DNA from: Sulfitobacter indolifex
GTDB taxonomy: Bacteria > Pseudomonadota > Alphaproteobacteria > Rhodobacterales > Rhodobacteraceae
Assembly: GCF_022788655.1 (NCBI RefSeq)
Contig: NZ_CP084951.1
Coordinates: forward strand, 3,038,001 to 3,102,000
Reading direction: 5' to 3'
DNA length: 64,000 nucleotides
A model generated the notes under the pieces. It was not told the DNA's origin and ran no database searches. It was given only the letters and a program-made list of their open reading frames with translations. Positions 43,109-52,416 of the stretch are shown here, one piece after another. The translations under genes and the position numbers were made by a program. Positions within the stretch are counted from its first letter, which is position 1. Every line of letters starts with the position of its first letter.

Positions 43109-43873
43109 TCAGAACACCGCCCGTCGGATCAGGTTCAGCCCCGCCACCATCAGCACCAGCAGCGTCATCTTGCGAAACAGCACGGGGTCCACTCGGTCCA
43201 TCACCTTGCTGCCCAGCCAGACACCCACGAGCACTGGCAGGATCAACAGCGCCGAAAACGGCCAAGTTTCGGCATTCAACACACCCGACCCGATATGCGC
43301 GGCCAAGAGCGCGACCGCACCCAGCCCGTAGATAACGCCTTGGATCCGCATCTGGTCGTGTTTCTCGGTCCCGAGGGCGGTCAGGTAGGCCACTGTAGGC
43401 GGCCCCCAGATGCCGGAAATGCCGCCGATAGCCCCGGCAAATCCACCCACCAGCGCCTCAACCTTCAGCGACTGCTGGGCGAGGCGAAATTTATACTTCG
43501 ACAGTTGCAGCAGCGCGAACAGCACCACCGGGATCCCAATCATCAACAACATGACGGTCGCTGGCACCAACCGTACCAGTTGCGCTGACAACACCAACAT
43601 CACGCCGCCACAAATCAGAAATACCCAGAACAGACGGATCGACCGCAGCGCCGCTTGCGGTCCCTGCCGGAGCGCTTGAAAGGCATTTGCCAGAACCGTC
43701 GGCAGAATCAGCCCGGCCAGTGCCAACTCCGGCGCCATGAAGGTCGTGAGACCGGAAATCAGCACCAGAGGCAGCGCGAACCCGACGACCCCTTTGACAA
43801 AGCCACCGCAGAGGCCGATCGCAAGTGCAGCATAAAATTCTAACGGCGTAAGAAAGGGGAAAAGACTGTTCAT
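43109..43873 (-). CDS. TauE/SafE family anion exporter
   Basis: 254 residues from the ATG at 43873 (MNSLFPFLTPLEFYAALAIG) with about eight membrane segments. The duplicated family motif appears as GLCGGFVKGVVGFALPL and GGFAGAIGGISGIWGPPTV. Members move sulfite, sulfoacetate or similar anions out of the cell. Substrate unknown; no sulfonate genes are adjacent. Divergent from mcd. Confidence 0.9.
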   Translation of the reverse strand: MNSLFPFLTPLEFYAALAIGLCGGFVKGVVGFALPLVLISGLTTFMAPELALAGLILPTVLANAFQALRQGPQAALRSIRLFWVFLICGGVMLVLSAQLVRLVPATVMLLMIGIPVVLFALLQLSKYKFRLAQQSLKVEALVGGFAGAIGGISGIWGPPTVAYLTALGTEKHDQMRIQGVIYGLGAVALLAAHIGSGVLNAETWPFSALLILPVLVGVWLGSKVMDRVDPVLFRKMTLLVLMVAGLNLIRRAVF

Positions 43874-43964
43874 ACCGCTACATAGCAGCCTGCTTGGCAA
43901 CCGCACGCCGAAAATGGCCGCGCAACATTAGAACAAAATGCTGCAGAAAAACGTATCTTTGTTG

Positions 43965-43979
43965 TGCTGCAGCTGCGAA
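43965..43979 (+). promoter_or_regulatory. 15-base motif shared with the mcl1 promoter region (mcd copy)
   Basis: TGCTGCAGCTGCGAA, matching the mcl1 upstream copy at 36069-36083 in 13 of 15 positions. A second TGCTGCAG lies 26 bases upstream at 43939-43946. The motif is 36 bases before the mcd start codon, so it may overlap the promoter or transcript start. Confidence 0.35.
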
Positions 43980-44015
43980 GGGTCTATGTCTTCTCCAAGC
44001 ACGAAAGGACAGCCC

Positions 44016-45698
44016 ATGGCACATGACGGTCAGGATATGACGATGCATAGCGTAATTCTCGATAATCTGACCGGGCTGACCGGCGCAGCACTGGCGCCGC
44101 TCGACCGGTTGCTAGAGCAGGCTACCGCCGCCGTCCGCACGCAGGTCAGCGAGGGTGACCGCGTTTCGGCCAAGCTGATCGAGGCCAATCAAACAGCAGC
44201 CCATGGGCTCGCGTGGCTTGCCACCTATGTGCAGGCGCTGCGGCAGATGCAGCTTTGGGCCGAACGCCTGCAAAGCGACGGCCGTTTTGGCGAGGTCGAA
44301 GAGCTGCTGCATCAAATCGCCTTTGGTGAATACCTCTGCCAGATCCGGGGCGGGATCCAGATGAACCAGGGCGAGATGCTGCGCCTGCAAGATTTGGGAT
44401 TGAGCGCCGAAGATGAAACCGTGCTTAATGATCCAGCGATCACAACCCTGACCCGCAGCGGCAACACGCAGGCCGCGCGCAGCCGCTTGGTTGAACTCAT
44501 GCAGGAGCGCAGCGCCGATGTAACCTTTGGCGCTAGCGGCCTCGACGAAGAGCTTGAGATGATCCGCGACCAGTTCCGCCGCTACGCGGTCGAAAAGGTC
44601 GAACCCTACGCCCATGACTGGCACCTTAAGGATGAGTTGATCCCTATTGAAGTGATCGAAGAACTCGCCGAAATGGGTGTCTTTGGTCTTACCATTCCCG
44701 AAGAATTCGGCGGGCTGGGCCTGACCAAGGCGTCGATGTGCGTGGTCAGCGAGGAACTTTCGCGTGGCTATATCGGTGTTGGCTCGCTTGGCACCCGCTC
44801 GGAAATCGCGGCGGAACTGATCCTCTGCGGCGGCACCGACGCGCAGAAAGAGAAATGGCTGCCCCGGATCGCCAGCGCCGAAACCCTGCCCACGGCGGTC
44901 TTTACCGAACCGAACACCGGGTCCGACCTTGGCAGCCTGCGCACCCGCGCGGTGAAGGACGGCGACGACTATAAGGTGACCGGCAACAAAACATGGATCA
45001 CCCATGCCGCCCGCACCCATGTGATGACCCTGCTGGCGCGCACCGATTCCGAGACCACAGACCACCGCGGCCTGTCGATGTTTTTGGCCGAAAAGACACC
45101 CGGCGATGATGCCAACCCCTTCCCCACCCCCGGCATGACTGGCGGGGAGATTGAGGTGCTCGGCTACCGCGGGATGAAGGAATACGAACTGGCGTTCGAT
45201 GGCTTTGAGGTTAAGGGCGAGAACCTTCTGGGCGGCGAAGAGGGGCGCGGATTCAAACAACTGATGGAAACCTTTGAATCGGCTCGCATCCAAACCGCTG
45301 CGCGTGCCATTGGTGTAGCGCAATCGGCGCTCGATATCTCGATGCAATACGCCCAAGACCGCAAGCAATTCGGCAAATCGCTGATCGACTTCCCCCGCGT
45401 GTCGGGCAAGCTGGCGATGATGGCGGTAGAACTGATGATCGCGCGGCAGTTGACCTATTACAGCGCTTTCGAAAAGGACGCTGGCCGTCGCTGCGATGTC
45501 GAGGCAGGCATGGCCAAACTGCTCGGCGCGCGGGTCGCTTGGGCGGCAGCGGACAACGGCTTGCAGATCCACGGCGGCAACGGGTTCGCACTGGAATACA
45601 AGATCAGCCGAGTGCTTTGTGACGCGCGGATTCTCAACATCTTTGAGGGTGCGGCGGAAATCCAAGCGCAGGTTATCGCGCGGCGGCTGCTGGGCTAA
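44016..45698 (+). CDS. mcd: (2S)-methylsuccinyl-CoA dehydrogenase
   Basis: 560 residues from the ATG at 44016 with AAAGGAC upstream. An N-terminal extension of about 170 residues (LTGLTGAALAPLDRLLEQA, with many helices) precedes the acyl-CoA dehydrogenase fold: VFTEPNTGSDLGSLRT, VTGNKTWITHA, QYAQDRKQFGKSLIDFP and QIHGGNGFALEYKISR. The extended N-terminus distinguishes Mcd of the ethylmalonyl-CoA pathway from ordinary acyl-CoA dehydrogenases. It oxidises (2S)-methylsuccinyl-CoA to mesaconyl-C1-CoA with FAD. The pathway's mcl1 is also in this window; ccr and ecm are not. Confidence 0.92.
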   Translation: MAHDGQDMTMHSVILDNLTGLTGAALAPLDRLLEQATAAVRTQVSEGDRVSAKLIEANQTAAHGLAWLATYVQALRQMQLWAERLQSDGRFGEVEELLHQIAFGEYLCQIRGGIQMNQGEMLRLQDLGLSAEDETVLNDPAITTLTRSGNTQAARSRLVELMQERSADVTFGASGLDEELEMIRDQFRRYAVEKVEPYAHDWHLKDELIPIEVIEELAEMGVFGLTIPEEFGGLGLTKASMCVVSEELSRGYIGVGSLGTRSEIAAELILCGGTDAQKEKWLPRIASAETLPTAVFTEPNTGSDLGSLRTRAVKDGDDYKVTGNKTWITHAARTHVMTLLARTDSETTDHRGLSMFLAEKTPGDDANPFPTPGMTGGEIEVLGYRGMKEYELAFDGFEVKGENLLGGEEGRGFKQLMETFESARIQTAARAIGVAQSALDISMQYAQDRKQFGKSLIDFPRVSGKLAMMAVELMIARQLTYYSAFEKDAGRRCDVEAGMAKLLGARVAWAAADNGLQIHGGNGFALEYKISRVLCDARILNIFEGAAEIQAQVIARRLLG

Positions 45699-45765
45699 CG
45701 CGCCGGGGTTGCAAGCGCTGCCGATGTCGAGGACATAGGCGGCGTTTCAACCCAAAGGACAGCCC

Positions 45766-46158
45766 ATGCGCAGCTTTGCAATCCTCGCCGCCCTCAGTGC
45801 CCTGCCGCAATGCCAAGGGGATGAAACCGTCCGCGCCTACGGGGCGGGCGACAAGACGTGGACCTTGGTAGAGTTGGACGGCACCCCCTTCAACGTCCGC
45901 GCCACACTGACCTTTCCCGAGACCGGCAAGATCGCCGGAGAAGCCCCCTGCAACGCCTATAGCGCCGCGATGACGGTGCCCTACCCGTGGTTCGACGCGG
46001 GCCATATCGCCGCCACGCGCCGCGCCTGCCCAGACCTCGCGGCAGAGGCGGCGTTTCTGAAAGCCTTGGGGGATGCGACGATCTCGGACGTGCTGGGCGA
46101 CACGCTGATCCTGTCGGATGACAGCGGCGAGCGGCTGGTGTTCAAAGCCGCCGACTAA
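45766..46158 (+). CDS. META-domain (HslJ-like) protein
   Basis: 130 residues with a weak signal or lipoprotein-like start ([19 protein letters not shown]) and a META domain: [20 protein letters not shown], then [15 protein letters not shown] and [19 protein letters not shown] with paired cysteines. Such periplasmic or outer-membrane proteins are linked to stress tolerance. It follows mcd by 67 bases and overlaps the converging recO by 17 bases. Confidence 0.85.
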   Translation: MRSFAILAALSALPQCQGDETVRAYGAGDKTWTLVELDGTPFNVRATLTFPETGKIAGEAPCNAYSAAMTVPYPWFDAGHIAATRRACPDLAAEAAFLKALGDATISDVLGDTLILSDDSGERLVFKAAD

Positions 46159-46864
46159 AGGCGTCGATAAACCGCGCCCGCGACTCGGGCAGCGGTTTGC
46201 CTCCCAGATCACGCGCCAGATGCGCGGTCAAGAAATGGCCCGTGGTCACCAAGCCTTGGGCAATCTCCGCGTCACTGCCCGCGCCGCCACGCAGAACCGC
46301 AGGCAGGGGCAAAAGCCGTTCCGCCCACTCCCCCGCGCCTTTGGCCGAGACCGCGCGGCCCGATTTGGGCGAGACGTAGATCAGGTCTTCACTCACCCCG
46401 GTCACCGCGCAACTTTCCAGATCAAGCGCATAGCCCATTTCTTCCAGCAGCCGCAGTTCCCATTTTAGGTAGGCCAGCGGCCAGACATCCCCCTGTCCCA
46501 GCATATCCAAGAGCGTCTCGGTGCGTCGGTAGAGCGCGGGATGCGGTTCGCGCTCGGGCAGGCAGAAGGACAGTAGCGCGGTCACCGCGTTCAGCCCCGC
46601 CAACGCCAAGCGGTCTTGCATTGCCACGGCTGCACGGCTGCGCAACGGCTCTACGGTGAAGGCGCCGATATGATCCTCCAGCCGCGCGCGCCACGCCAGA
46701 TCAAGCTGGGCACCGGGTTGAAGACTGGGGGCAATCTTGCGGCTGGTGCCGCCGCGCACGATCCCGGCATGGCGGCCTTGTTCGGGGGTGAAAACCTCAA
46801 TGATGGCCGAGGTTTCGCCATGTCGACGCGCGCTCAGCAATATGCCTTGATCGCGCCATTCCAT
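46142..46864 (-). CDS. recO: DNA repair protein RecO
   Basis: 240 residues from the ATG at 46864 ([21 protein letters not shown]). The OB-fold N-terminus ([23 protein letters not shown]) and the helical C-terminal part ([21 protein letters not shown]) fit RecO. It works with RecR in RecA loading. No cysteine zinc cluster is visible in the C-terminal part. The start overlaps the stop of the DUF1491 gene by one base; it is the last gene of the superoperon. Confidence 0.92.
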   Translation of the reverse strand: MEWRDQGILLSARRHGETSAIIEVFTPEQGRHAGIVRGGTSRKIAPSLQPGAQLDLAWRARLEDHIGAFTVEPLRSRAAVAMQDRLALAGLNAVTALLSFCLPEREPHPALYRRTETLLDMLGQGDVWPLAYLKWELRLLEEMGYALDLESCAVTGVSEDLIYVSPKSGRAVSAKGAGEWAERLLPLPAVLRGGAGSDAEIAQGLVTTGHFLTAHLARDLGGKPLPESRARFIDAFSRRL

Positions 46865-47193
46865 CAGCTTAGCCCCGGTTCGTCCAAAAGGTGGCGGCCT
46901 TGCCTGTCTTCGACTTCGATCACCCAAAGGTCGGGATCAAAGCCGCGCTGACGAGTGACGGTAGCATCGACCTCCGCCTCGTCGCCAGACGCCAGTTCGA
47001 CCCACTTTCGATCCCCGGTCATCAGATCAAAGGAGCGTTGGAACAGCATCGCGCGGCCATCCAGCGTCGCCAGCTTGACCAGCACCGCGCCGCCGGTGTC
47101 ATCCCCATGCGCCACAACGAAGGCGGGAATATCCTGCAACCGCAGCCGAGTGAGATAGGCATCGACCCAGAAACGTGCGGTCAAACGCGGCAT
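46864..47193 (-). CDS. DUF1491 family protein
   Basis: 109 residues, [23 protein letters not shown], matching the alphaproteobacterial DUF1491 family with the conserved [18 protein letters not shown] block and [23 protein letters not shown] at the C-terminus. Function unknown. Position between era and recO is typical for the order, suggesting co-transcription with them. Confidence 0.85.
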   Translation of the reverse strand: MPRLTARFWVDAYLTRLRLQDIPAFVVAHGDDTGGAVLVKLATLDGRAMLFQRSFDLMTGDRKWVELASGDEAEVDATVTRQRGFDPDLWVIEVEDRQGRHLLDEPGLS

Positions 47194-47208
47194 GGCGGGC
47201 CTTTACGC

Positions 47209-48117
47209 TCAGTCGTTGCCATCTTTGAAATCCAAGCCCATCTCGGAATAGCGCTCGGCCTCTTCCAGCCAATTGGCGCGGACTTTGACCTGCAAGAACA
47301 GATGCACCTTGCGGCCAAGGAACTCTTCCAACTCCTCGCGGGCAGCTTTGCCCACAGCCTTGATCGTCTCGCCCTTGTTGCCCAGCACGATGCCCTTGTG
47401 ACCATCGCGGATCACATAGACCAACTGGTCAATCCGGGCAGAGCCATCGGGACGCTCTTCCCAGTTCTCGGTCTCGACCGTCAGCTGATAGGGCAGTTCC
47501 TGATGCAGACGCAGGGTCAGCTTCTCGCGGGTGATCTCTGCCGCGATATTGCGCATCGGCAGGTCGGCGATCTGGTCTTCGGGGTAGAGCCACGGGCCTT
47601 CCGGCACCTCTCCCGCAAGCCAATGGCGCAGCGTGTCGATGCCATGCCCGCGCTCGGCGGAGATCATGAAGGTTTCGATAAAATCAAACCGCGCGTTCAT
47701 CTTCTCGGTCAGGCCCAGCAGCACCGGCGCCTCGACGCGGTCAATTTTGTTGATCGCCAGCGCAACCCGGCGGCCTTTGGCGATGTTCCCCAGTTCCTCA
47801 AGGATACGCTCGACGCCCTCGGTCATGCCACGGTGCGCTTCGATCAGCAGCACCACCACATCGGCATCCGCAGCCCCACCCCAAGCAGCGGCGACCATGG
47901 CACGGTCCAAACGGCGGCGCGGCTGGAACAGACCGGGCGTGTCGACGAAAACAAGCTGCGTCTGCCCCTCCATCGCGACACCACGGATGCGGGCGCGGGT
48001 GGTTTGCACCTTATGTGTCACGATTGAGACTTTGGCCCCCACCATACGGTTCAAAAGCGTGGATTTGCCCGCGTTGGGCTCTCCGATCAGGGCGACGAAT
48101 CCGGCGCGGGTGGTCAT
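47209..48117 (-). CDS. era: GTPase Era
   Basis: 302 residues from the ATG at 48117 ([20 protein letters not shown]). G1 [10 protein letters not shown]3 FVDTPGLF and G4 INKID are intact; the C-terminal KH domain with [19 protein letters not shown] binds the 3' end of 16S rRNA. Era is essential for 30S assembly. It overlaps rnc by 4 bases, the classic rnc-era arrangement. A longer upstream frame is ignored. Confidence 0.97.
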   Translation of the reverse strand: MTTRAGFVALIGEPNAGKSTLLNRMVGAKVSIVTHKVQTTRARIRGVAMEGQTQLVFVDTPGLFQPRRRLDRAMVAAAWGGAADADVVVLLIEAHRGMTEGVERILEELGNIAKGRRVALAINKIDRVEAPVLLGLTEKMNARFDFIETFMISAERGHGIDTLRHWLAGEVPEGPWLYPEDQIADLPMRNIAAEITREKLTLRLHQELPYQLTVETENWEERPDGSARIDQLVYVIRDGHKGIVLGNKGETIKAVGKAAREELEEFLGRKVHLFLQVKVRANWLEEAERYSEMGLDFKDGND

Positions 48118-48800
48118 GTATTTTTCTCCAATTGCCGCAGCAGCGTGGTGGCGGCGGCCTGTTCGGCGGCGCGTTTTGAGGGGGCGGTGGCGGCGGCTTC
48201 GGCCCCGTTGTCCAGCCGCGCGGTAATCGTAAAGACAGGTGCGTGATCGGGGCCGCTTCGGTCGGTCTGCACGTAACGCGGCGGCATTAGCCCGCGCGCC
48301 TGCGCCCATTCCTGCAACGCGGTTTTGGCGTCACGCGCGTCTTCCTTAACGGTTTTGAGCCGGTCACCCCATAGCCGCAAAACCAACCCCTTTGCAGCCT
48401 CAAAACCGCTATCGAGATAGACAGCGGCGATCACTGCCTCAATGGCATCGCCTAAAAGTGCCTGTTTGCGCCGCCCGCCCGAGATCATCTCTGACCGCCC
48501 CAGCTTCAGCACCTTGCCCAGATCAATCTCACGCGCCACGTCAGCGCAGGTTTCCTTGCGCACCAGCGCGTTGAAACGCGGGGCCAACTGGCCTTCGGTG
48601 GCACCGGGATCAAGCGCCAGCAGCGCCTCGGCCATCACAAGCCCCAACACCCGGTCGCCCAGAAACTCCAACCGCTGATTGTCATCGCGGTTGGCCGAGG
48701 ACATGGAGGCATGTGTCACGGCACGGACCAGCAGTTCCGGCTTGGCGAAACTATGGCCGATCCGCGCCTCAAAGGCTTTTAGGTCACCGCTAAGTTTCAT
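48114..48800 (-). CDS. rnc: Ribonuclease III
   Basis: 228 residues. The signature [21 protein letters not shown] carries acidic catalytic residues, with the second metal site in [20 protein letters not shown], followed by a C-terminal double-strand RNA-binding domain ending with [15 protein letters not shown]. It cuts rRNA precursors and other duplex RNA. The start overlaps the lepB stop by 4 bases and the end overlaps era by 4 bases. Confidence 0.97.
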   Translation of the reverse strand: MKLSGDLKAFEARIGHSFAKPELLVRAVTHASMSSANRDDNQRLEFLGDRVLGLVMAEALLALDPGATEGQLAPRFNALVRKETCADVAREIDLGKVLKLGRSEMISGGRRKQALLGDAIEAVIAAVYLDSGFEAAKGLVLRLWGDRLKTVKEDARDAKTALQEWAQARGLMPPRYVQTDRSGPDHAPVFTITARLDNGAEAAATAPSKRAAEQAAATTLLRQLEKNT

Positions 48801-49633
48801 CTGACAGCTTCAAAGAAACGATCGCTGCGCCATGTCCAGAAGAACAGCATTGAACGCCCGGCAGAGCTGAACACAATGCGGTCTGCACGGCCAATCAGGT
48901 TCTCGAACGGGACGAAACCCACACCACCTGCACGCTGTGCCAACCGGCTGTCAGCAGAGTTGTCGCGGTTGTCGCCCATGAAGAAGTAATGCCCTTCAGG
49001 CACGGTATAGACGCCGGTGTTGTCCGACTGCTGATTGGTAATGTTCAAGATAGGGTGCGACACGCCATTGGGCAGGGTCTCGATCTGGCGGCTTTTCACG
49101 CAGGTGCCGCCTTGACCCACGGGGCCATTTTCGCAACGCGGGCGGAGTTGTTGCGGGCCTTGCGGGGCCATCGCTTCTTCGAATGTACCCGCGTCTTCAA
49201 CTTTGACCGGGGTGCCGTTCAGGCTGATGATCCCGTTTTGGATCTGCACTTTATCACCCGGCATGCCGATCAGACGCTTGATGTAGTCACGGCCCGACAC
49301 GGGGTGGCGGAAGACCACGACATCGCCGCGCTCTGGCTCTGATCCAAAGAGACGCTCGTTGTCGCCGTCGAACACGCCGCAGACATCTTTGGCGTCGATC
49401 TCGACCCCAAGACCGGGCAGCATCACGCTGGGGCAGGAGGCGTAGGAATAGCCGTAGGCCATCTTGTTCACGAAAAGGAAATCGCCGATCAGCAGCGTCT
49501 CTTTCATGGAGCCGGAGGGGATCCAGAAGGGCTGGAAGAACAGGGTCCGAAAGACACCGGCGATCAGCAGCGCCCAGAAGATTGTCTTGATAGTTTCGAC
49601 AAAGGCATTGCCGGTTTTTTCTTTGGCGGCCAT
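48797..49633 (-). CDS. lepB: Signal peptidase I
   Basis: 278 residues. The N-terminus is cytosolic followed by a single membrane segment (about 10-28); the catalytic serine is in [14 protein letters not shown] and the lysine in [14 protein letters not shown], with [14 protein letters not shown] as box E. It removes signal peptides at the periplasmic face of the inner membrane. Gene order acpS-lepB-rnc-era is typical. Confidence 0.97.
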   Translation of the reverse strand: MAAKEKTGNAFVETIKTIFWALLIAGVFRTLFFQPFWIPSGSMKETLLIGDFLFVNKMAYGYSYASCPSVMLPGLGVEIDAKDVCGVFDGDNERLFGSEPERGDVVVFRHPVSGRDYIKRLIGMPGDKVQIQNGIISLNGTPVKVEDAGTFEEAMAPQGPQQLRPRCENGPVGQGGTCVKSRQIETLPNGVSHPILNITNQQSDNTGVYTVPEGHYFFMGDNRDNSADSRLAQRAGGVGFVPFENLIGRADRIVFSSAGRSMLFFWTWRSDRFFEAVR

Positions 49634-49765
49634 GCGGCGCTCCTGACATATCGGTTTGGGGTTACATGATCCCCGCTGCGGGCCAAGTCAAGTGAAGCGG
49701 GCGCCGAACGGCCTGCCCCGCGTGGATATGACGCGAAACGGCGCGGCGACCCAGCCTTTGCAGGC

Positions 49766-50170
49766 TCAATCGCCAAGCGGGCGCGCCTCGATCACCACAA
49801 ATGCCTGCGCCCATGGATGGTCGTCGGTCAGGGTCACGTGAATGATTGCCTCATGCCCCGGCGGGGTCATCGCGGCAAGACGGTCAGCGGCCCAGCCTGT
49901 CACTTCCATTACGGGTTGGCCCGTCTTGAGGTTACTGACCGCCATGTCGCGCCAAGCGATCCCCATACGCAACCCGGTACCAAGCGCCTTAGAGCACGCC
50001 TCTTTTGCGGCCCAGCGTTTGGCATAGGTGCCCGCCACATCACGGCGACGCTCGGCCTTGCGCTGCTCTATATCCGTGAAGACCCGATTGCGGAAACGGT
50101 CGCCAAAGCGGTCGAGCGTGCCTTGGATACGGTCTATATTCGCCAGATCAGTGCCGATGCCAAGGATCAT
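49766..50170 (-). CDS. acpS: Holo-[acyl-carrier-protein] synthase
   Basis: 134 residues. Attaches phosphopantetheine to apo-ACP. Motifs are [21 protein letters not shown] (residues 5-25), [12 protein letters not shown] and [17 protein letters not shown], carrying the metal-binding Asp and Glu. It follows the DUF2383 gene, with a terminator between them, and precedes lepB by 132 bases. Confidence 0.95.
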   Translation of the reverse strand: MILGIGTDLANIDRIQGTLDRFGDRFRNRVFTDIEQRKAERRRDVAGTYAKRWAAKEACSKALGTGLRMGIAWRDMAVSNLKTGQPVMEVTGWAADRLAAMTPPGHEAIIHVTLTDDHPWAQAFVVIEARPLGD

Positions 50171-50265
50171 TGAAAGCCATTCTTGTCGCGTGACGGGGGC
50201 GGTTTGCCCTTTGCGGACAATAAATCATGCGGTGATGCTGAGGAAAAGCAGCAATGCCACGTGAA

Positions 50266-50295
50266 AACGCCGCCCCGCGGGGGCGGGACGGCGTT
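50266..50295 (-). terminator. Rho-independent terminator after the DUF2383 gene
   Basis: On the minus strand AACGCCGTCCCGCC pairs with the GGGGCGGCGTT side and is followed by TTTTCAC. It separates the DUF2383 gene from acpS. Confidence 0.75.
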
Positions 50296-50319
50296 AACCG
50301 GGTCTAAGTGGTGTTCAGT

Positions 50320-50763
50320 TTAGGCGACGGCGTGACGGGCCTTCTCGGCTTTCGCCTCGTCAATGGCGCGCTGCACGGACGCGCGCTGCTCGGTCAGGAA
50401 CTCATAGCCCGGACGGCCAGCAGTCGCTTTGATCGCGTCGTCGTAGTTCTCGACCAATGCGGATTCGCCGTTGATGATCTCGTCATAGACCGCTTCCGCA
50501 TCGCCTGTGACCGCATCGCGCAGCTTGAGCCAGCCCCGGTGGGCCGACGCGGCGACAGAACCCTCTTCGGAAACGTCGATACCGTCTGCGCCCAACTGGC
50601 GGTGCAGCTCGGTGTGGAACTTCTCGCGCTCGGCGATGCGCTGATCGAAGAAGCCGACAAAAGCCACTTCGTTCGAGACTTGCTTGCGGGATTCACGATA
50701 GCCATCGCGGCTGTCGATCAGGCGGGTGTGCAGTTTCTGCAGTGTATCAGTATGGTCGCTCAT
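50320..50763 (-). CDS. DUF2383 / PA2169-family four-helix-bundle protein
   Basis: 147 residues from the ATG at 50763 (MSDHTDTLQKLHTRLIDSRDG), with GGAGG five bases upstream. The ferritin-like helical pattern and the block VAFVGFFDQRIAEREKFHTEL, then ATAGRPGYEFLTEQ, are typical of the family found in stress and sporulation contexts; function unknown. It sits between pdxJ and acpS, where many relatives have none, and has its own terminator, so it is probably an insertion in the superoperon. Confidence 0.85.
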   Translation of the reverse strand: MSDHTDTLQKLHTRLIDSRDGYRESRKQVSNEVAFVGFFDQRIAEREKFHTELHRQLGADGIDVSEEGSVAASAHRGWLKLRDAVTGDAEAVYDEIINGESALVENYDDAIKATAGRPGYEFLTEQRASVQRAIDEAKAEKARHAVA

Positions 50764-50871
50764 TGGTGCCTCCAAGGTTTGTTAACCAGTCTGGCAGCCC
50801 AACGCGGCAAAGGCGGTTTAGGTCCATTCCGAGGCAATACGTGAGAGATTTTTTGCCACCCGGCCCGCGAA

Positions 50872-51624
50872 CTAACCCTCGCGGGCGGCGTCCATCAGGC
50901 GGCGCATCTCGGTTATCGCAGGCTCTAACCCAAGAAAAATCGCCTCCCCAATCAAAAAATGTCCGATGTTAAGCTCGCGCACCTCAGGGAAAGCGGCGAC
51001 TGGGGTCACTGTGTCGTAGGTCAGTCCGTGGCCTGCATGAACCTCAAGACCAAGGGACGCGGCAAACGTCGACATCTCACGCAGCTTCTTGAGTTCAACA
51101 TCCGCCTCATCCCAGCGGCCTTCGGCGAAAGCATCGCAATAGGCACCGGTGTGCAGCTCAATCACCTCAGCTCCGATGCGGTTGGCGGCCTCGATCTGGG
51201 CAGGTTCAGCCGCGATGAAGATCGACACGCGGCTGCCCGCTTCGCGCAGCGGGGCGATGAAATGGGCGAGCTTGTTTTCTTCACGCGCGACTTCCAAACC
51301 GCCTTCGGTGGTGCGTTCTTCGCGTTTTTCGGGGACGATGCACACCGCGTGCGGCTTGTGACGCAGGGCGATCTTTTGCATCTCGTCGGTGGCGGCCATC
51401 TCAAAATTGAGCGGGACGGAGAGGACCTCCATCAACCCTTCGATATCGGCGTCTGAGATATGCCGCCGATCTTCGCGCAGATGCGCGGTGATGCCATCGG
51501 CTCCGGCCTTCTCTGCGATTTTGGCAGCGCGCAGCGGGTCAGGGTAGGCCCCGCCCCGTGCGTTGCGCACGGTCGCCACATGGTCGATGTTCACGCCCAA
51601 TCTCAGCTTTGGTTGGTCAGCCAT
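50872..51624 (-). CDS. pdxJ: Pyridoxine 5'-phosphate synthase
   Basis: 250 residues from the ATG at 51624 (MADQPKLRLGVNIDHVATVRN), preceded by GAGAGGAATC. TIM barrel with the phosphate-binding region HAGHGLTYDTVTPVA and the active-site residues in NIDHVATVRNARGG. It joins 1-deoxyxylulose 5-phosphate with 3-amino-1-hydroxyacetone phosphate to make pyridoxine phosphate, the route used in alphaproteobacteria. Likely part of the rpoZ-to-recO cluster. Confidence 0.96.
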   Translation of the reverse strand: MADQPKLRLGVNIDHVATVRNARGGAYPDPLRAAKIAEKAGADGITAHLREDRRHISDADIEGLMEVLSVPLNFEMAATDEMQKIALRHKPHAVCIVPEKREERTTEGGLEVAREENKLAHFIAPLREAGSRVSIFIAAEPAQIEAANRIGAEVIELHTGAYCDAFAEGRWDEADVELKKLREMSTFAASLGLEVHAGHGLTYDTVTPVAAFPEVRELNIGHFLIGEAIFLGLEPAITEMRRLMDAAREG

Positions 51625-51723
51625 GTTGATTCCTCTCGCATCATTACCGCGACCATAGGTTGGAATTTTCGGCAACCCCATAGGGGGAAGCGCTTTTTCC
51701 AGAAATTTGATACAGGCAGAGGT

Positions 51724-52380
51724 TCAGTCCGCGTGGCGCTTGGCCTCGGCCTTTTGCGCGGCCTTATGTTTCAGCGCCTCGAACTTGGCCTTGATCATGC
51801 CCCGCCGCCGCTTTTGATAAGCACGCAGAACCGGAACCGAGATGTAATAGGCGATCGTGGCACAGATCATCCCCGGCAGGATGCCCCCGATCAAATAGGG
51901 GTAGAAAACCTGATGGAAAAAGACCGCAAGGCCGGACCAGTCCATCGTCGCATCGGTAAAGATCGCAAAAAAGTTTTCTTGTAGGTCGTGCCCCGCATCC
52001 AGAAACTTACCACCGAAAGAGCGATGCTCTCTCGCCGCCACGGGCGCGCCGAGGATCCAATGCCCCGTTTGCAGGGCCGCGATGCCGATGGGGACATAGG
52101 TCAGCGGATTGCCAAAGAAGGTCGCCATAAGTGCTGCGAGAATATTCGCGCGCATCACCCGCCCGATCAGCGCCGCCACGATAAAATGCAGCCCGTAGAA
52201 CGGGGTGAAGGTGGTAAAGACCCCGGCCCAGATGCCCCGCGCAATGCGTTCCGGGCTGTCAGGCAACCGGCGCATCCGGTGTTTGACATAGTGAAACGCA
52301 CGCGTCCATCCACCGCGCGGCCACAGAAACTCGGCCAGCGCGCGCAGGGTCGGTTTCGGATCGCGGCGTTTGAAAATCAA
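51724..52380 (-). CDS. DUF2062 membrane protein
   Basis: 218 residues with three or so membrane segments (FYGLHFIVAALIGRVMRANI, TFFGNPLTYVPIGIAAL and a C-terminal segment around GGILPGMICATIAYYI). The pattern FFGNPLT is the DUF2062 signature. Function unknown. It begins 37 bases after rsh on the same strand, which is usual in roseobacters. Confidence 0.85.
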   Translation of the reverse strand: MIFKRRDPKPTLRALAEFLWPRGGWTRAFHYVKHRMRRLPDSPERIARGIWAGVFTTFTPFYGLHFIVAALIGRVMRANILAALMATFFGNPLTYVPIGIAALQTGHWILGAPVAAREHRSFGGKFLDAGHDLQENFFAIFTDATMDWSGLAVFFHQVFYPYLIGGILPGMICATIAYYISVPVLRAYQKRRRGMIKAKFEALKHKAAQKAEAKRHAD

Positions 52381-52416
52381 GTCTCAGGTCCAGTATCGGC
52401 GTTTCTTCGGCGCGGG

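Noticed and set aside
44112..45665. Long open frame of about 517 codons on the minus strand over mcd
   Set aside because: It is antisense to a clear acyl-CoA dehydrogenase and shows no recognisable domain; such frames are common in GC-rich coding DNA.
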